A stretch of 64,000 bases of DNA from Deinococcus aquiradiocola (GCF_014646915.1 NZ_BMOE01000002.1:186844-250843); one strand, 5' to 3'; counted from the stretch's first letter, positions 50,378-61,796 are shown. Notes: a model not told the origin generated them from the letters alone. A program made the numbers and translations.

Positions 50378-51952
50378 TCAGGCGGGCGGGGCAGTGCCGT
50401 CCGGTCCGGACCGCTGCCCCCGCCGGGCGGGATACGCGAGGAATCCGGCGAGGGCCGCGAGGACGCTGAGCGCCGCGCACCACAGGCTGACGCGCCGGAA
50501 CCCGGCCACGAAGGCCTGCCGGACGTCCAGTTTCAGCGCGGCACGGGTGGCGGGCGGGAGGGACGCGGGCGGCGTGACCTGGGCGAGCCGGTCCGCCTGC
50601 GCGAGCATGGCGGCCGTCACGGCGGGCGGCAGGTGACGCGCCCCCACCCGCGCTTTGAGGTCGGCGCGGAACCCGCCGAGCATCACGAGGCCGAGCGCGG
50701 CGACGGCCAGCAGGCCGCCCGTGCGGGACACGGCGTTGTTCACCCCGGACGCCGTCCCGCCCTGCCGGTCGTCCACACTGCCGAGCACGGCACTCACGAG
50801 CGGCGCCACCGTGACGGCCAGCCCCAGTCCGAGCAGCGTGACGGGCAGCAGGAAGGTCCGGACGTACCCGCCGCCCACACCGGGCACCGCGAAGGCGAGG
50901 AACGCCGCCGCGCAGACGGACGGGCCGAGCGTGAGCGGCACGCGCGGCCCGACCCGCGCGCCCCACGCGCCCGCGAAGCGCGACAGCAGCGTGAGCAGCA
51001 GCGCGAGCGGGACGAGGGCCGCGCCCGCCCCGGCCGGCGAGTACCCCTGCACGCCGATCAGGTTCAGCGGCAGGAAGAACGTGGCCGCGCCGAGCGCCCC
51101 GTACAGCAGCAGGGTCAGCAGGTTCGTGCCGCGGAAGGCTGCGCTGCGGAACAACGGCAGCGGCAGCATCGGCGCGGGCGTGCGCGCCTCCCACAGCACG
51201 AACGCCAGCAGCAGCAAGGCCCCCAGTGCCCCGAGCAGCAGGACCGGCAGGCCAGCCCCCGGCGCGCTGCGGCCCGCCTGGATGAGCGCGAAGGTGACGC
51301 TGCCCAGCCCGAGCGTCACGAGCACCGATCCCCACACGTCCGGACGCGCGGCCGTCTGCGGGCGGTCGTCCGGCACGCCGCGCAGGCACCAGAGGGTCAG
51401 CAGGGCGAGCGGCACGTTGATCAGGAACGCCCAGCGCCACGACAGCGCGCCCACCAGCACCCCGCCCAGCACCGGGCCGAGGAGGTTCGTGGCGGAGGTC
51501 GCGGCGGACCACACGCCCACCGCCCGCCCGCGCCCCGCGTCGTCGAAAGCCGAGCCGATCATGGCGAGACTTCCCGGGATGAGCAGCGCGCCGCCCGCGC
51601 CCTGCAGGACGCGCGCCGCGATCAGCACGCCGAGCGTCGGGGCGAGGCCGCACAGCAGCGACGCGAGCGCGAACACCAGCACGCCCAGCCCGAACACGCG
51701 CCGCCGCCCGAACGCGTCCCCCAGCGCGCCGCCCGTCAGGATCAGGGACGCGAGCATCAGCATGTACGCGTTCACGACCCACTGACTGCCCGCCACGCCC
51801 GACCCGAACGCGGCCTGCACGGCATTCAGGGCGACGTTCACGATCGACCCGTCGATGAAGGCCATGCTGGACCCGAGCACGGTCGCGGCGACCGTCCAGC
51901 GTTGCAGGGCCGTCCAGGGTGCGGCAGTCGGAGCGGGATCGTCCTGTGGCAT
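50378..51952 (-). CDS. MFS multidrug transporter, DHA2 (14-helix) family
   Basis: A 524-residue efflux pump of the EmrB/QacA type. Family signatures are the helix-1 run VLGSSMAFIDGSIVNVALNA, motif A in GGALGDAFGRRRVFGLGVLV, and motif C in helix 5 (GPVLGGVLVGALSWRWAFLI). Fourteen helices are predicted by eye. GGAGG precedes ATG 51952. It starts 42 bases after the sensor kinase gene on the same strand and may belong to the same operon. Substrate unknown. Confidence 0.9.
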   Translation of the reverse strand: MPQDDPAPTAAPWTALQRWTVAATVLGSSMAFIDGSIVNVALNAVQAAFGSGVAGSQWVVNAYMLMLASLILTGGALGDAFGRRRVFGLGVLVFALASLLCGLAPTLGVLIAARVLQGAGGALLIPGSLAMIGSAFDDAGRGRAVGVWSAATSATNLLGPVLGGVLVGALSWRWAFLINVPLALLTLWCLRGVPDDRPQTAARPDVWGSVLVTLGLGSVTFALIQAGRSAPGAGLPVLLLGALGALLLLAFVLWEARTPAPMLPLPLFRSAAFRGTNLLTLLLYGALGAATFFLPLNLIGVQGYSPAGAGAALVPLALLLTLLSRFAGAWGARVGPRVPLTLGPSVCAAAFLAFAVPGVGGGYVRTFLLPVTLLGLGLAVTVAPLVSAVLGSVDDRQGGTASGVNNAVSRTGGLLAVAALGLVMLGGFRADLKARVGARHLPPAVTAAMLAQADRLAQVTPPASLPPATRAALKLDVRQAFVAGFRRVSLWCAALSVLAALAGFLAYPARRGQRSGPDGTAPPA

Positions 51953-51994
51953 GGGGCCTCCCTGTGCAGGTACGGCCAGTGTACGTCGGAACCG

Positions 51995-53113
51995 TCAGGT
52001 GATCGCTGGCGGGGTGGCGTCCGCGTCTGCAGGCAGCGTGAGCGTGAAGGTGCTGCCGTCCGGGGGAAAGGAGGTGACGGTCACGTCGCCCCGCATGGCC
52101 CGCGCGAGACCGCGCGCAATGGTGAGGCCCACACCGCTCCCGCCGCCACCTGCCGGGCGGGACCGGGAGCGGTCCGTACGGTAGAAGCGTTCGAACACCC
52201 GCCGCTGATCCTCCGGCATTACGCCCGGCCCGGTGTCCTGCACCCGGAAGGCCACGCCCCCCGGCACGGGGGCGGCTGTCACGGTGACGGTCCCACCGGG
52301 AGGGGTGTACTTCAGGGCGTTGCCGATCAGGTTGGCGAGCACCTGCGCGACGCGTTCCGGGTCCGCGTGAACGGCGAGGCCGTGCGGCGCAGGCCTCACG
52401 TGCAGCGCCAGGTGACGTTCGGAGGCCAGCGGACCAAAACGGTCCAGCGCGCCGAGCAGCAGGTCCGGTACGGGAACAGTGCAGGAGCGCAGGTCGACGG
52501 TACCTGCCTCGACCCGCGACACGAGCGCCAGATCGTCCGTGAGGCGCTCCATGGCGCGCGTCTCGCGCAGGACGGCTGCCGACGCGTGCGCGGGCGGCAT
52601 CACGCCGTCCTGCAGCGCCTCCGCGTACCCCTGCAGCGCCGTGAGTGGCGTGCGCAGTTCGTGCGCGACGTTCGTGATGAGTTCTACCCGCGATGCCTCC
52701 ACGTCCGCGAGGCTGCGCGCCATGCGGTTGAAGTTGCGGGCCAGGGCCGTCAGTTCGTCCTGTCCGTCCTCCGGGAGCCTGCGGCGGTAATCGCCCTCCG
52801 CGATCGCGAGACTGCCCTCGCTGAGGCTCTGCACGGCCCGCACCACACGCCTCGCCGCCACGTACGCGGCGAGGAAGGCGACGCACATCGCGATGCCGGA
52901 CGCGATCAGCAGGGCGCTCGTGAGGGTGGTGCGCATGCCCCGGCTCAGGTCGTCGCGCAGTGAGCGGCCCACCGGGCCGATCAGGCGCTCCATCTCCTGC
53001 ACGTGATGCTGGATCAGGGTGGGGGCCAGCACCTCTGCCAGCACCAGCAGGGCCGCCACGGTCAGGACGACCACCAGCGCGTGCGACAGGAACAGCCGGA
53101 CGAGCAGCTTCAT
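51995..53113 (-). CDS. Sensor histidine kinase (HAMP, HisKA, HATPase)
   Basis: A 372-residue membrane kinase. Helix 1 is ~8-30 and helix 2 ~64-88. The short periplasmic loop (~31-63) contains IQHHVQEMERL, a His/Met pattern that could bind metal. Next come HAMP (~88-140), the HisKA phospho-site His151 in LITNVAHELRTPLTALQGYA, and the ATPase domain with LIGNALKYTPPGGTV, VQDTGPGVMPED and GGGSGVGLTIARGLA. ATG 53113 lies 16 bases past the response-regulator stop. The gene order DUF305, regulator, kinase matches cyanobacterial copMRS, so copper sensing is a reasonable inference. Confidence 0.92.
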   Translation of the reverse strand: MKLLVRLFLSHALVVVLTVAALLVLAEVLAPTLIQHHVQEMERLIGPVGRSLRDDLSRGMRTTLTSALLIASGIAMCVAFLAAYVAARRVVRAVQSLSEGSLAIAEGDYRRRLPEDGQDELTALARNFNRMARSLADVEASRVELITNVAHELRTPLTALQGYAEALQDGVMPPAHASAAVLRETRAMERLTDDLALVSRVEAGTVDLRSCTVPVPDLLLGALDRFGPLASERHLALHVRPAPHGLAVHADPERVAQVLANLIGNALKYTPPGGTVTVTAAPVPGGVAFRVQDTGPGVMPEDQRRVFERFYRTDRSRSRPAGGGGSGVGLTIARGLARAMRGDVTVTSFPPDGSTFTLTLPADADATPPAIT

Positions 53114-53129
53114 GCGTCGGTGTCTCCCG

Positions 53130-53804
53130 TCACGGCGTGCCTGGATCGCGGAACCGGTATCCGTGGCCGCGCACCGTCTCGATGAAGGTCGGCGCCTCCG
53201 GGTCGTCGCCCAGCTTGCGGCGCAGCACCTGGATGTTCACGTCTACCACACGTTCCGTACCGCCGAACCCGGCCCCCCACACGCGCTCCAGCAGGCGCTC
53301 ACGGCTGAACGCGACGCCCGGGTGACGGGCCAGCGTGAGCAGCAGCTCGAACTCGGTGCGGCTGAACGGCACAGCCGTCCCGGCAAGCGTGACGGTGCGG
53401 GCCTGCGCACCGATCACAAGGTCGCCGAGCGTAATGACGTCTCGTACGTTCGCGCGGCGCAGCAGGGCCTCCACCCGCGCCAGCACCTCGCGCGGACTGA
53501 AGGGCTTGACGACGTAATCGTCCGCGCCGTCCTTCAGTCCGCGCACACGGTCGTCCTCGTCGCCGCGCGCCGTGAGCAGCAGCAGCGGCAGGGCCGGGTA
53601 CTGCAGGCGTGCGCGGCGGATGAGGTCCACGCCGCTCTGGCCGGGCAGCATCCAGTCCACGACGACCACGTCCACGGTCCCCAAATGACGTTCGGCGTCC
53701 ATGCCGTCGCCGGACACGACGACTTCATGCCCGTCCCTGCCGAGGTATGCGTTCAGGATCTCCAGCACGGCCGGATCGTCATCCACCACCATCACTCTCG
53801 CCAT
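53130..53804 (-). CDS. OmpR-family response regulator
   Basis: A 224-residue regulator. The receiver domain has the acidic pocket VDDD (8-10), the phospho-Asp50 in VVVVDWMLPGQSGVDLIRRA, and Lys in YVVKPFSPREVLARV. The winged-helix output domain has FSRTEFELLLTLARHPGVAF, SRERLLERVWG and VDVNIQVLRRKLGDDPEA. GGGAGGGG precedes ATG 53804. It starts 67 bases after the DUF305 stop. It probably controls the DUF305 gene and perhaps copA. Confidence 0.93.
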   Translation of the reverse strand: MARVMVVDDDPAVLEILNAYLGRDGHEVVVSGDGMDAERHLGTVDVVVVDWMLPGQSGVDLIRRARLQYPALPLLLLTARGDEDDRVRGLKDGADDYVVKPFSPREVLARVEALLRRANVRDVITLGDLVIGAQARTVTLAGTAVPFSRTEFELLLTLARHPGVAFSRERLLERVWGAGFGGTERVVDVNIQVLRRKLGDDPEAPTFIETVRGHGYRFRDPGTP

Positions 53805-53871
53805 GCCCCTCCCGGACTTCACCGGCCCCCACCGGGCCGGGCCGCTGCCTTCATGATGCACTTCATCGACG

Positions 53872-54480
53872 TCAGCGGTTCAGCACCCACGACCGGTACA
53901 GGTACATCTCGCCAGCCTGGGCCACCACGATGTCCCGGGCGAGCTTCAGGACGCGAGGGTCACCGCTGCGCTCCAGGGCGACGCGGGCCATGTCGATGGC
54001 AGACGCGTGGTGCGGCAGCATGCTGCGAACGAAAGCTTCGTCCGCGTCGTGGGCCTGCCCCACCTCGGCGACCATGTCGTGCATGGACGCCATGATGCTG
54101 GCCGCCATGGCGCGGTCCGGGCCGCCCAGGGGACGCAACAGGGCCGTCATGGTACCGATCTCTGACTGCTGCGTGCGGATGACAGCGTTCGCCCATGCAC
54201 GCACCTGGGTGTCCCGGGTGCGTTTGAGTACGGCGCGCGCCATGTCGAGGGCAGCCTGATGGTGCGGGACCATCATGCTCAGGAACGCCCGGTCGAAGGC
54301 CCGGCCGTTCAGGCGCGACAGGGTCGGCCCTGCCGCCGTCATGCCGGACGGCCCGGCAGCGGAGACGGCGTGACCGCCCGGATGCGCTCCGGGCTGGCCG
54401 GGCTGCGCGAGCGCCGCGCCAGTCAGGCAGGAGGTCGTGAGGAGGAGGCGAACTGCGGCATGACGGAACGTGTTGGTCAT
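53872..54480 (-). CDS. DUF305 (CopM-like) periplasmic protein
   Basis: A 202-residue exported protein (signal RHAAVRLLLTTSCLTGAALA). The DUF305 four-helix ferritin-like fold shows two paired motifs, SMMVPHHQAALDMARAVLK and SMLPHHASAIDMARVALER, each HHxxAxxMA, and extra Met residues (DRAMAASIMASMHDMVAEVG). Cyanobacterial CopM, a DUF305 protein, binds copper outside the membrane, so metal binding is likely here. A leaderless start is suggested by TACCCT seven bases before ATG 54480. It is the first gene of an operon with the response regulator and kinase. Confidence 0.9.
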   Translation of the reverse strand: MTNTFRHAAVRLLLTTSCLTGAALAQPGQPGAHPGGHAVSAAGPSGMTAAGPTLSRLNGRAFDRAFLSMMVPHHQAALDMARAVLKRTRDTQVRAWANAVIRTQQSEIGTMTALLRPLGGPDRAMAASIMASMHDMVAEVGQAHDADEAFVRSMLPHHASAIDMARVALERSGDPRVLKLARDIVVAQAGEMYLYRSWVLNR

Positions 54481-54487
54481 GCGGCCC

Positions 54488-54493
54488 AGGGTA
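54488..54493 (-). promoter_or_regulatory. -10 box of leaderless DUF305 gene
   Basis: On the minus strand TACCCT is followed by seven bases and the ATG at 54480. A TTTACA lies farther upstream (54514-54519) with a long 20-base spacer, so the -35 is doubtful. Confidence 0.4.
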
Positions 54494-54602
54494 GGCGGTA
54501 CGTGTCTGAATCGTGTAAACGGACCTGCGCGCGGGTGTAAGGTGGGACCGGCCACGGTCACAGGCAGCGGCGCGCAGCGTGAGGCCGGGGCGAGGAGGAA
54601 GG

Positions 54603-55415
54603 ATGCCGAACACGATCTTCATCACGGGCGCCTCGACGGGACTGGGGCACGCCACGGCCCTGCTGTTCGCGCAGCGCGGCTGGAACGTCATCGCGACCAT
54701 GCGCGACCCGGCGGCCGCCCCGGACCTCGCCGCGCACGCACAGGTCACGGTCCTGCCGCTCGACGTCACGAAGCCGGAGCAGGTGCAGGACGCGGCGCGG
54801 CGCGCCCTGGAGCTGGAGGACGTGGACGTGCTGTTCAACAACGCCGGGTACGGCCTCGCCGGGCCGTTCGAGGGTGCCAGCGACGAGCAGCTCGTCCGGC
54901 AGCTCGACACCAACCTGCTCGGCGTGATGCGCGTCACGCAGGCCTTCCTGCCGCACTTCCGGACGCGCGGGGCAGGCGTGATCGTCACGACGACCAGCAT
55001 CGGCGGACTGGTGACGTTCCCGTTCAACTCGGTGTACCACGCGACCAAATGGGCGCTCGAAGGCTGGAGCGAGAGCCTCGCCTTCGAGCTGAAGCCCTTC
55101 GGGGTGCGCGTGAAGACGGTCGCGCCGGGCGGCATCCGCACGGATTTCGCGGGCCGGTCCATCGTGGTCACGCAGCACGACGCGTACGCGGACGCGCTCG
55201 GGAAGACGATGGCGGCCTTCTCGAAGCCCGAACGTCAGGGGCTCGGGTCGAGCGCCGAGCAGATCGCGGAGATCGTGTGGGAGGCCGTCACGGACGGCGA
55301 GGACCGCGTGCGGTACGTGGCGGGCCGGGACGCGCAGGCGACGTACGCGCAGCGTGAACAGGTGGGCGCCGAGACGTTCCGTAAGGGCGTCGCGCAGGCG
55401 TTCCTGGGCGAGTGA
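54603..55415 (+). CDS. Short-chain dehydrogenase/reductase
   Basis: A 270-residue classical SDR. The cofactor loop is IFITGASTGLGHATALLFAQ, then VLPLDVTKPEQVQ, the NNAG motif in VLFNNAGYGLAGPFEG, Ser in TTSIGGLVTFP and the catalytic YHATK. The segment FELKPFGVRVKTVAPGGIRT is typical of the YbbO/retinol-DH-like SDR branch. GAGGAAGG precedes ATG 54603. Divergent from the DUF305 gene. Substrate unknown. Confidence 0.9.
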   Translation: MPNTIFITGASTGLGHATALLFAQRGWNVIATMRDPAAAPDLAAHAQVTVLPLDVTKPEQVQDAARRALELEDVDVLFNNAGYGLAGPFEGASDEQLVRQLDTNLLGVMRVTQAFLPHFRTRGAGVIVTTTSIGGLVTFPFNSVYHATKWALEGWSESLAFELKPFGVRVKTVAPGGIRTDFAGRSIVVTQHDAYADALGKTMAAFSKPERQGLGSSAEQIAEIVWEAVTDGEDRVRYVAGRDAQATYAQREQVGAETFRKGVAQAFLGE

Positions 55416-55509
55416 GCCGCGGGCAGACGCTCCCTCGGTCCTCCTTCCGGGCGGAGCGGGCGTCCCGGCGTGACGGGCGGCAGAGGTGAGTCCACTTTGG
55501 GTGCCGGAT

Positions 55510-55524
55510 GCGGGGAGGCCCCGC
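55510..55524 (+). terminator. Small hairpin between SDR and FAD oxidoreductase genes
   Basis: GCGGGG-agg-CCCCGC, a 6-bp stem in the 150-base gap. Weak terminator or chance. Confidence 0.25.
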
Positions 55525-55565
55525 CTGCCTGACCTGTCCGGGTCCGGGCCGCAGGAGTTCCGCCG

Positions 55566-56678
55566 GTGACGACTCTCCCCTCCCCGTCCCCCGCCGGGAC
55601 CGGTCTGGCCGTGCAGGTGGACGTCGCCGTGATCGGCGCGGGGCAGGCGGGCCTGTCCGCCGGGTACCACCTGCAGCGGCGCGGTCTGACGCCGGGGCGC
55701 GGATACGTGATCCTCGACGCCTCTCCCGGTCCCGGCGGGGCGTGGAGGGAGCGCTGGCCGAGCCTGACGCTCAATACCGTGAACCGCGTCCATGACCTGC
55801 CGGGCCTGCCGTTCACGGACGTGGTCGGCACGCAGGCGGGGGAAGTGCAGGCGTCGCTGGCCGTGCCGGCGTACTTCGCCGAGTACGAGCAGCGCTACCG
55901 GCTGCCGGTGTACCGGCCGGTCCGGGTGGCGCTCGTCACGCCGCACGGCGCCCGGCTGCGCGTCGAGGCGGACCGGGTGACGCTGTCCGCGCGCGGCATC
56001 ATCAACGCGACCGGCACCTGGGACGCGCCGTACATCCCGCCGTACCCGGGCGCGGAACGCTTCCGGGGCCGGACGCTGCACACCCGCGACTACCGTACCG
56101 CGCAGGCGTTCGCGGGACAGCACGTCGTCGTGATCGGGGGCGGCATCTCCGCCGTGCAGCTGCTCGACGAGATCTCACGCGTCACGGACACCACCTGGGT
56201 CACGCGGACGCCGCCCGTCTTCCGGGACGGTCCCTTTGGCGAGGAGGCCGGGCGGGCCGCCGTGCGGCTGGTGGAGGACCGCGTGCGGGCGGGCCTCCCG
56301 CCGAACTCGGTGGTGTCCGTGACGGGCCTTCCCGTGACGCCCGCCGTGCAGGCCATGCGGGCGCGCGGCGTGCTGCGGCGTCAGGAGATGTTCAGCGAGA
56401 TCACCGAGGACGGCGTGCGCTGGCCGGACGGGCGGACCCTGCGGGCGGACGTGCTGCTGTGGTGCACGGGCTTCCGGAGTGCCCTGGATCACCTGGCACC
56501 GCTGATGCTGCGCGGCGAGGACGGCGGGATCGTGATGACGGGCCGCCTCGCGACGCAGGCTGCGCGGGACCCGCGCGTGCACCTGGTGGGGTACGGGCCG
56601 TCCGCGTCCACCATCGGTGCGAACCGGGCGGGAGCGGCAGCGGCAGCGGAACTGCTCGAATTCCTGAAGCGGCCGTGA
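55566..56678 (+). CDS. CzcO-like FAD-dependent oxidoreductase
   Basis: A 370-residue flavoprotein with two Rossmann sites: FAD in VAVIGAGQAGLSAGYHLQRR and NADPH in HVVVIGGGISAVQLLDEI. FMO-like features include ASPGPGGAWRERWPSLTLNT, FRGRTLHTRDYR and LLWCTGFRSALDHLAPL, ending in a second GYGPSASTIGANRAG FAD contact. It belongs with flavoproteins annotated CzcO or as monooxygenases; the substrate is unknown. GTG 55566 with GGAG upstream. Converges on copA with a 15-base gap. Confidence 0.88.
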   Translation: MTTLPSPSPAGTGLAVQVDVAVIGAGQAGLSAGYHLQRRGLTPGRGYVILDASPGPGGAWRERWPSLTLNTVNRVHDLPGLPFTDVVGTQAGEVQASLAVPAYFAEYEQRYRLPVYRPVRVALVTPHGARLRVEADRVTLSARGIINATGTWDAPYIPPYPGAERFRGRTLHTRDYRTAQAFAGQHVVVIGGGISAVQLLDEISRVTDTTWVTRTPPVFRDGPFGEEAGRAAVRLVEDRVRAGLPPNSVVSVTGLPVTPAVQAMRARGVLRRQEMFSEITEDGVRWPDGRTLRADVLLWCTGFRSALDHLAPLMLRGEDGGIVMTGRLATQAARDPRVHLVGYGPSASTIGANRAGAAAAAELLEFLKRP

Positions 56679-56693
56679 CGTGCGGGCGGCGCT

Positions 56694-59153
<2,460 letters not shown>

Positions 59154-59168
59154 TCCATTCGCTCCTAT

Positions 59169-59220
59169 CCCCCCCAGGGGGGTACAGAAGCATGATAGAC
59201 GCGCGTCTGCAGGCACACAA
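59169..59220 (-). promoter_or_regulatory. copA promoter with CsoR-type C/G-tract operator
   Basis: On the minus strand a -35 TTGTGT (59215-59220) and -10 TATCAT (59192-59197) are 17 bases apart. Just after the -10 is TACCCCCCTGGGGGGG (59169-59184), a near-perfect inverted repeat of six C and seven G around a T. Such tracts are the binding sites of CsoR/RcnR-family metal repressors, so copper derepression is likely. Confidence 0.7.
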
Positions 59221-59226
59221 GAACCT

Positions 59227-59256
59227 GCGCACCTTCAGGGAACGGTGAAGGTGCGC
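59227..59256 (-). terminator. Hairpin terminator after gluconokinase gene
   Basis: GCGCACCTTCA / TGAAGGTGCGC is a perfect 11-bp stem with an 8-base loop. It lies 58 bases past the minus-strand kinase stop and before the copA promoter. A smaller CCCTCC/GGAGGG hairpin (59292-59306) is nearer the stop. Confidence 0.6.
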
Positions 59257-59313
59257 CGCACGGCACGGATTTGGCCGGGAGGAGGCCGCCCCCCTCCTGG
59301 GGAGGGTACGGGA

Positions 59314-60807
59314 TCAGCCGTTCAGGCGGGCGTTCAGGGCCGTCCAGCGGCCACGGGCGTCCCTCAGGGCGTCCGTGCGGGCCGGGTCGGGCCGGATGAC
59401 GCTCGCCCCGGCGGCCGCGGCGCGCACGGCGGCCAGCGTATCCGGGCCGTGCCCGAGCAGGGCCGCGCCGATGGCGGACGCGTCCGGCGCGCCCTGCGAA
59501 CGGACGGGCGTGCCGAGCGTGTCGGCGAGCAAGGCATTCCAGACGGGCGCGCGCGCGAGCCCCCCGGTGGCGGACACGGTCCCCTCCCCTGCCGGGGGGT
59601 CGCCCTGGCGGATCAGGTCGTGCACGGCCGCGAGGCTGAACGCCACGGCTTCCAGCGCCGCGCGCGCCACGTGGGCGCGGGTGTGGCCCAGGCGCAGGCC
59701 GTGCACGGTGGCCGTCAGGTCCGCCCGCCAGGACGGGCTGCGTTCGCCGGTCAGGTAAGGGAGCAGCGTCACGCCGTCCGCGCCGGGCGGAGTACGCTCC
59801 GCGTCGCTCAGCAGCTGCCGGAAGCCGTCCCGGGGGGCGAGGTCCGTGTACCACTGGCCGCGCACCCAGTCGACGAGCAGGCCGCCGTTGTTGATGGCGC
59901 CGCCCGCGAGATGCGTGTCCGCGTCCAGGCGGTACGTCCACGTGCGGGCCAGCGGGTCGAGCACGGGGCGCGCGGTGAGCCGCCGGGCCGCGCCGCTCGT
60001 GCCGACCGTGAGGACCGTCTCGCCCGGCCCGGCGCCGCTGCCGAGGTTGGCGAGCGCGCCGTCGCTGCTGCCCGCCAGGACCGGCACGCCGCGCCACGCG
60101 CCCGCCCGGACCGTGCCGACCGGCGACGCTGCGCCGAGGATGGGCGGCAGGAGGTCGGCCGTCACGCCGAGCGCGGCGAGCAGGTCGTCGTCCCAGGCAC
60201 CGGCGCGCAGGTTCATCAGGCCGGTGGTGGACGCGAGGCCGACGCTGGTGCCCCACGCGCCCGTCAGGTCGTGCAGCACGAGGTCCGTGAGCGACACGGC
60301 GAGCGCCGCACGGCCCAGCAGGGCAGGGTCGTGCCGCGCGAGCCACCACAGGCGGGCCGGGTGGTACGGCGTCTGGACCGGGCAGCCGGTACGCAGGTAG
60401 GCGGCCTGCGGGTCGAGGGCCGCGCGCAGGTCCGGCAGGGTCGCGGCAGGCCGGGTGTCCGCCCAGGTGAGGGCCGGGGCGAGCGGCGTTCCGGCGCGGT
60501 CCACGAGGACGAGGCTGTGCATGGCGGCGCTCGGCACCACGGCCCGCACGCGCCGGGCGGGCAGGTCGGCCTGCAGTCGCGCCAGCGCCTCGCGCGCGGC
60601 CCGCACGACGGCCGCGGGGTCCTGCGTGGCCTCCCCGGCGTCGCCCGCCGTGTGCCGCGACACCCCGAGCGGGTAGCCCACCTCGTGCCGCGACACCACG
60701 CGCGCCGAGGCGTCCAGGGCGAGCGCCTTGACGGAGGTGGTGCCCAGGTCCAGGCCGACCACGAGGGCCTGGCCGGTTGTGTGGTTCCGGGCGGGCGCGT
60801 CCGTCAA
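59314..60807 (-). CDS. FGGY-family carbohydrate kinase, probably gluconokinase
   Basis: A 497-residue FGGY kinase. The N-domain has the phosphate loop VVGLDLGTTSVKALALD and VPSAAMHSLVLVDRAG (the SxAMHSL run is typical of GntK-type gluconokinases). Next are LTWADTRPA and DGALANLGSGAGP, and the C-domain has TGERSPSWRADL and SATGGLARAPVWNALLADTL. It would phosphorylate gluconate to 6-phosphogluconate. Translation starts at TTG 60807 overlapping the idnO stop (TTGA), so expression depends on idnO translation. Xylulokinase is the main alternative; context with IdnO and IdnD favours gluconate. Confidence 0.85.
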   Translation of the reverse strand: MTDAPARNHTTGQALVVGLDLGTTSVKALALDASARVVSRHEVGYPLGVSRHTAGDAGEATQDPAAVVRAAREALARLQADLPARRVRAVVPSAAMHSLVLVDRAGTPLAPALTWADTRPAATLPDLRAALDPQAAYLRTGCPVQTPYHPARLWWLARHDPALLGRAALAVSLTDLVLHDLTGAWGTSVGLASTTGLMNLRAGAWDDDLLAALGVTADLLPPILGAASPVGTVRAGAWRGVPVLAGSSDGALANLGSGAGPGETVLTVGTSGAARRLTARPVLDPLARTWTYRLDADTHLAGGAINNGGLLVDWVRGQWYTDLAPRDGFRQLLSDAERTPPGADGVTLLPYLTGERSPSWRADLTATVHGLRLGHTRAHVARAALEAVAFSLAAVHDLIRQGDPPAGEGTVSATGGLARAPVWNALLADTLGTPVRSQGAPDASAIGAALLGHGPDTLAAVRAAAAGASVIRPDPARTDALRDARGRWTALNARLNG

Positions 60808-61562
60808 AGCACCGCCAGCATCCCGCCGTCCACGTAGATCACCTGACCGTTCACGAAGCTGGACGCGTCCGACGCGAGGAACACGGCCGCGCCCGCGAGT
60901 TCGCGCGGGTGGCCCCAGCGACCGGCGGGCGTGCGGGCCCTGACCCAGCCGCTGAACTGTTCGTCCTGGACGAGAGGTGCAGTCATGTCAGTCTCAAAAT
61001 ACCCCGGCCCGATGCCGTTCACCTGGATGTTGTGTTCGGCCCACTCAGCGCACATGGCTTTCACGAGCATCTTCAGGCCGCCCTTGCTGGCGGTGTAGGG
61101 GCCGGTGGTGCGGCGGCCGAGTTCGCTCATCAGGGACAGCGTGCAGATGATCTTGCCGTGCCCCTGCGCGATCATGCCGGGCGCAGCGGCGCGGGAGACG
61201 AGCATCGCGGAGGTGAGGTTGTTGCGCAGCACCTCGTCCCAGGTGTCGAGGGTGACGTCGGTGAGCGGCACGCGGCGCTGGATGCCGGCGTTGTTGACGA
61301 GGATGTCGAGCGGGCCGTCCTGCAGGAGTGCCTGCATGCCGGTGTTCACGGCGGCCTCGTCGGTCACGTCAAAGGGGGCGGGGCGGGCCTCGTGGCCTTC
61401 GGCCTGGAGGGTCTGCACGGCTGCCCTGACCTTGCCGGGGTCGCGGCCGTTGATGAGGACGGCCGCGCCGTGGCGGGCGAGGCCGCGGGCGAGTTCCAGG
61501 CCGATGCCGCCGCTGCTGCCGGTGACGAGGGCGCGGCGGCCGCCGAGGTCGAAGAGCGTCAC
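60804..61562 (-). CDS. idnO: Gluconate 5-dehydrogenase (5-keto-D-gluconate reductase)
   Basis: A 252-residue SDR very like E. coli IdnO. The cofactor loop is ALVTGSSGGIGLELARGLAR, then NNAGIQRRVPLTDVT, the Ser region CTLSLMSELGRRTTG, catalytic YTASKGGLKMLVKAMCAEWA, HNIQVNGIGPGYFETDMT and the end FVNGQVIYVDGGM. It reduces 5-ketogluconate, the product of idonate oxidation, to gluconate. GTG 61562 is chosen because the fold starts there and upstream residues are low-complexity. It is co-translated with the kinase and lies 102 bases from the operator. Confidence 0.9.
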   Translation of the reverse strand: MTLFDLGGRRALVTGSSGGIGLELARGLARHGAAVLINGRDPGKVRAAVQTLQAEGHEARPAPFDVTDEAAVNTGMQALLQDGPLDILVNNAGIQRRVPLTDVTLDTWDEVLRNNLTSAMLVSRAAAPGMIAQGHGKIICTLSLMSELGRRTTGPYTASKGGLKMLVKAMCAEWAEHNIQVNGIGPGYFETDMTAPLVQDEQFSGWVRARTPAGRWGHPRELAGAAVFLASDASSFVNGQVIYVDGGMLAVL

Positions 61563-61663
61563 TCTCGGCCGCCCGGGTGGGGGCGGGCGGGGCGGGGCGG
61601 GCGGGCAACCGGGCGTCGGGGTGCGGTCATGGGGGCCTCCGTGGGGGACTTGCAATCTCGGTT

Positions 61664-61677
61664 TGATAACGTTAACA
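61664..61677. promoter_or_regulatory. LacI-type operator of idonate/gluconate cluster
   Basis: TGATAACGTTAACA with a perfect TAACGTTA core lies in the gap between the divergent idnO and GntR-like genes (61563-61796). Possible -10 boxes flank or overlap it on both strands (minus TATCAA, plus TACCAA). It matches the mannoside-operon site at 12 of 14 positions. Confidence 0.65.
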
Positions 61678-61796
61678 TCCAGGTACCAAATACGCAAATC
61701 CCCAGGTCAGCACGCCTGAATGCCGTACCGCACGACGTTTTCACTGCCATTCGCCCTGGCCGTGACACACCTTCCCCATTCCCACGAGAGGTCCGC

